50,622 bases of DNA from Marivivens donghaensis (GTDB lineage Bacteria > Pseudomonadota > Alphaproteobacteria > Rhodobacterales > Rhodobacteraceae), in NCBI RefSeq assembly GCF_011806565.1, contig NZ_JAATOP010000016.1, positions 1-50,622 of the forward strand, read 5' to 3'. The position numbers and the translations under genes were made by a program. The notes beneath the pieces are model-generated. The model searched no databases. It worked only from the letters and a program-made list of their open reading frames with translations, and was not told the origin of the DNA. Below, in pieces: positions 49,282 through 50,622 of this stretch. Each line of letters opens with the position of its first letter. Position 1 is the stretch's first letter.

Positions 49282-50622
<1,341 letters not shown>

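Overview
The window is a high-GC, densely packed chromosomal segment that reads as an alphaproteobacterium, most likely a Rhodobacteraceae (roseobacter-group) genome. Pointers are the DUF1150 gene behind a small heat-shock gene, the bacteriophytochrome with an HWE-type kinase, the peptide ABC operon with an XRE-cupin regulator, and gene starts that overlap preceding stops as ATGA. I saw no tRNA, rRNA, CRISPR array, insertion sequence or prophage gene.

Layout. 1-4.7 kb is housekeeping: the end of an APS kinase, a cytochrome b561, an Hsp20-DUF1150 pair with a heat-shock type promoter, a DUF465 protein, purE-purK, a secreted lipase-like protein and a Nudix hydrolase. 4.7-9.7 kb is a signalling block: a 656-base gene-free stretch, a single-domain response regulator, then heme oxygenase (bphO), a bacteriophytochrome/HWE kinase/receiver hybrid (bphP) and a small protein with a histidine-phosphotransfer-like segment. 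bphO makes the biliverdin chromophore that bphP binds. The sequence before bphO matches two ECF-sigma promoter patterns at once. 9.8-17.3 kb holds treZ-treY-glgC-glgX: glucan-derived trehalose synthesis, ADP-glucose synthesis and glycogen debranching, without glgA or glgB in the window. 17.3-22.2 kb is metal and metalloid resistance: a MerR regulator divergent from a Zn/Cd/Pb P-type ATPase, then a GAPDH-arsJ pair for arsenate export as 1-arseno-3-phosphoglycerate.

22.3-35.8 kb is centred on peptide and amino-acid use. It contains a possible small RNA with a CCUCCUCCC motif, a GAF protein, an oligopeptide/dipeptide ABC transporter split around a divergent XRE-cupin regulator, an M24 peptidase, a CofD/YvcK-like protein, an ornithine cyclodeaminase family enzyme, a LysR regulator, an M20 amidohydrolase and an alanine-racemase-like enzyme. 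At 35.8-36.4 kb two gene remnants (3' ends of apbE and of a polyol SDR dehydrogenase) are joined back to back, which looks like a deletion scar. 36.5-37.8 kb has a LysE-type exporter and a 2-oxoglutarate oxygenase. 38.0-45.3 kb is a sugar or polyol catabolic module: FGGY kinase, FAD-dependent GlpD-like dehydrogenase, DeoR regulator, a frameshifted GatZ-like gene, and on the other strand a PfkB kinase with a class I aldolase-like protein. The broken SDR and GatZ-like genes suggest the module is decaying. 45.7 kb to the end is the start of a surface polysaccharide operon (manC, ugd, a sugar-nucleotide epimerase, a WcaI-like glycosyltransferase and the start of gmd). Its ugd and epimerase genes are visibly more AT-rich than the rest.

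The most interesting leads are the dual ECF promoter before the phytochrome operon, a composite element shared by two unrelated intergenic regions, the anti-Shine-Dalgarno RNA candidate, the apbE/SDR scar, and convergent gene pairs that overlap by exactly four bases at five of seven junctions.
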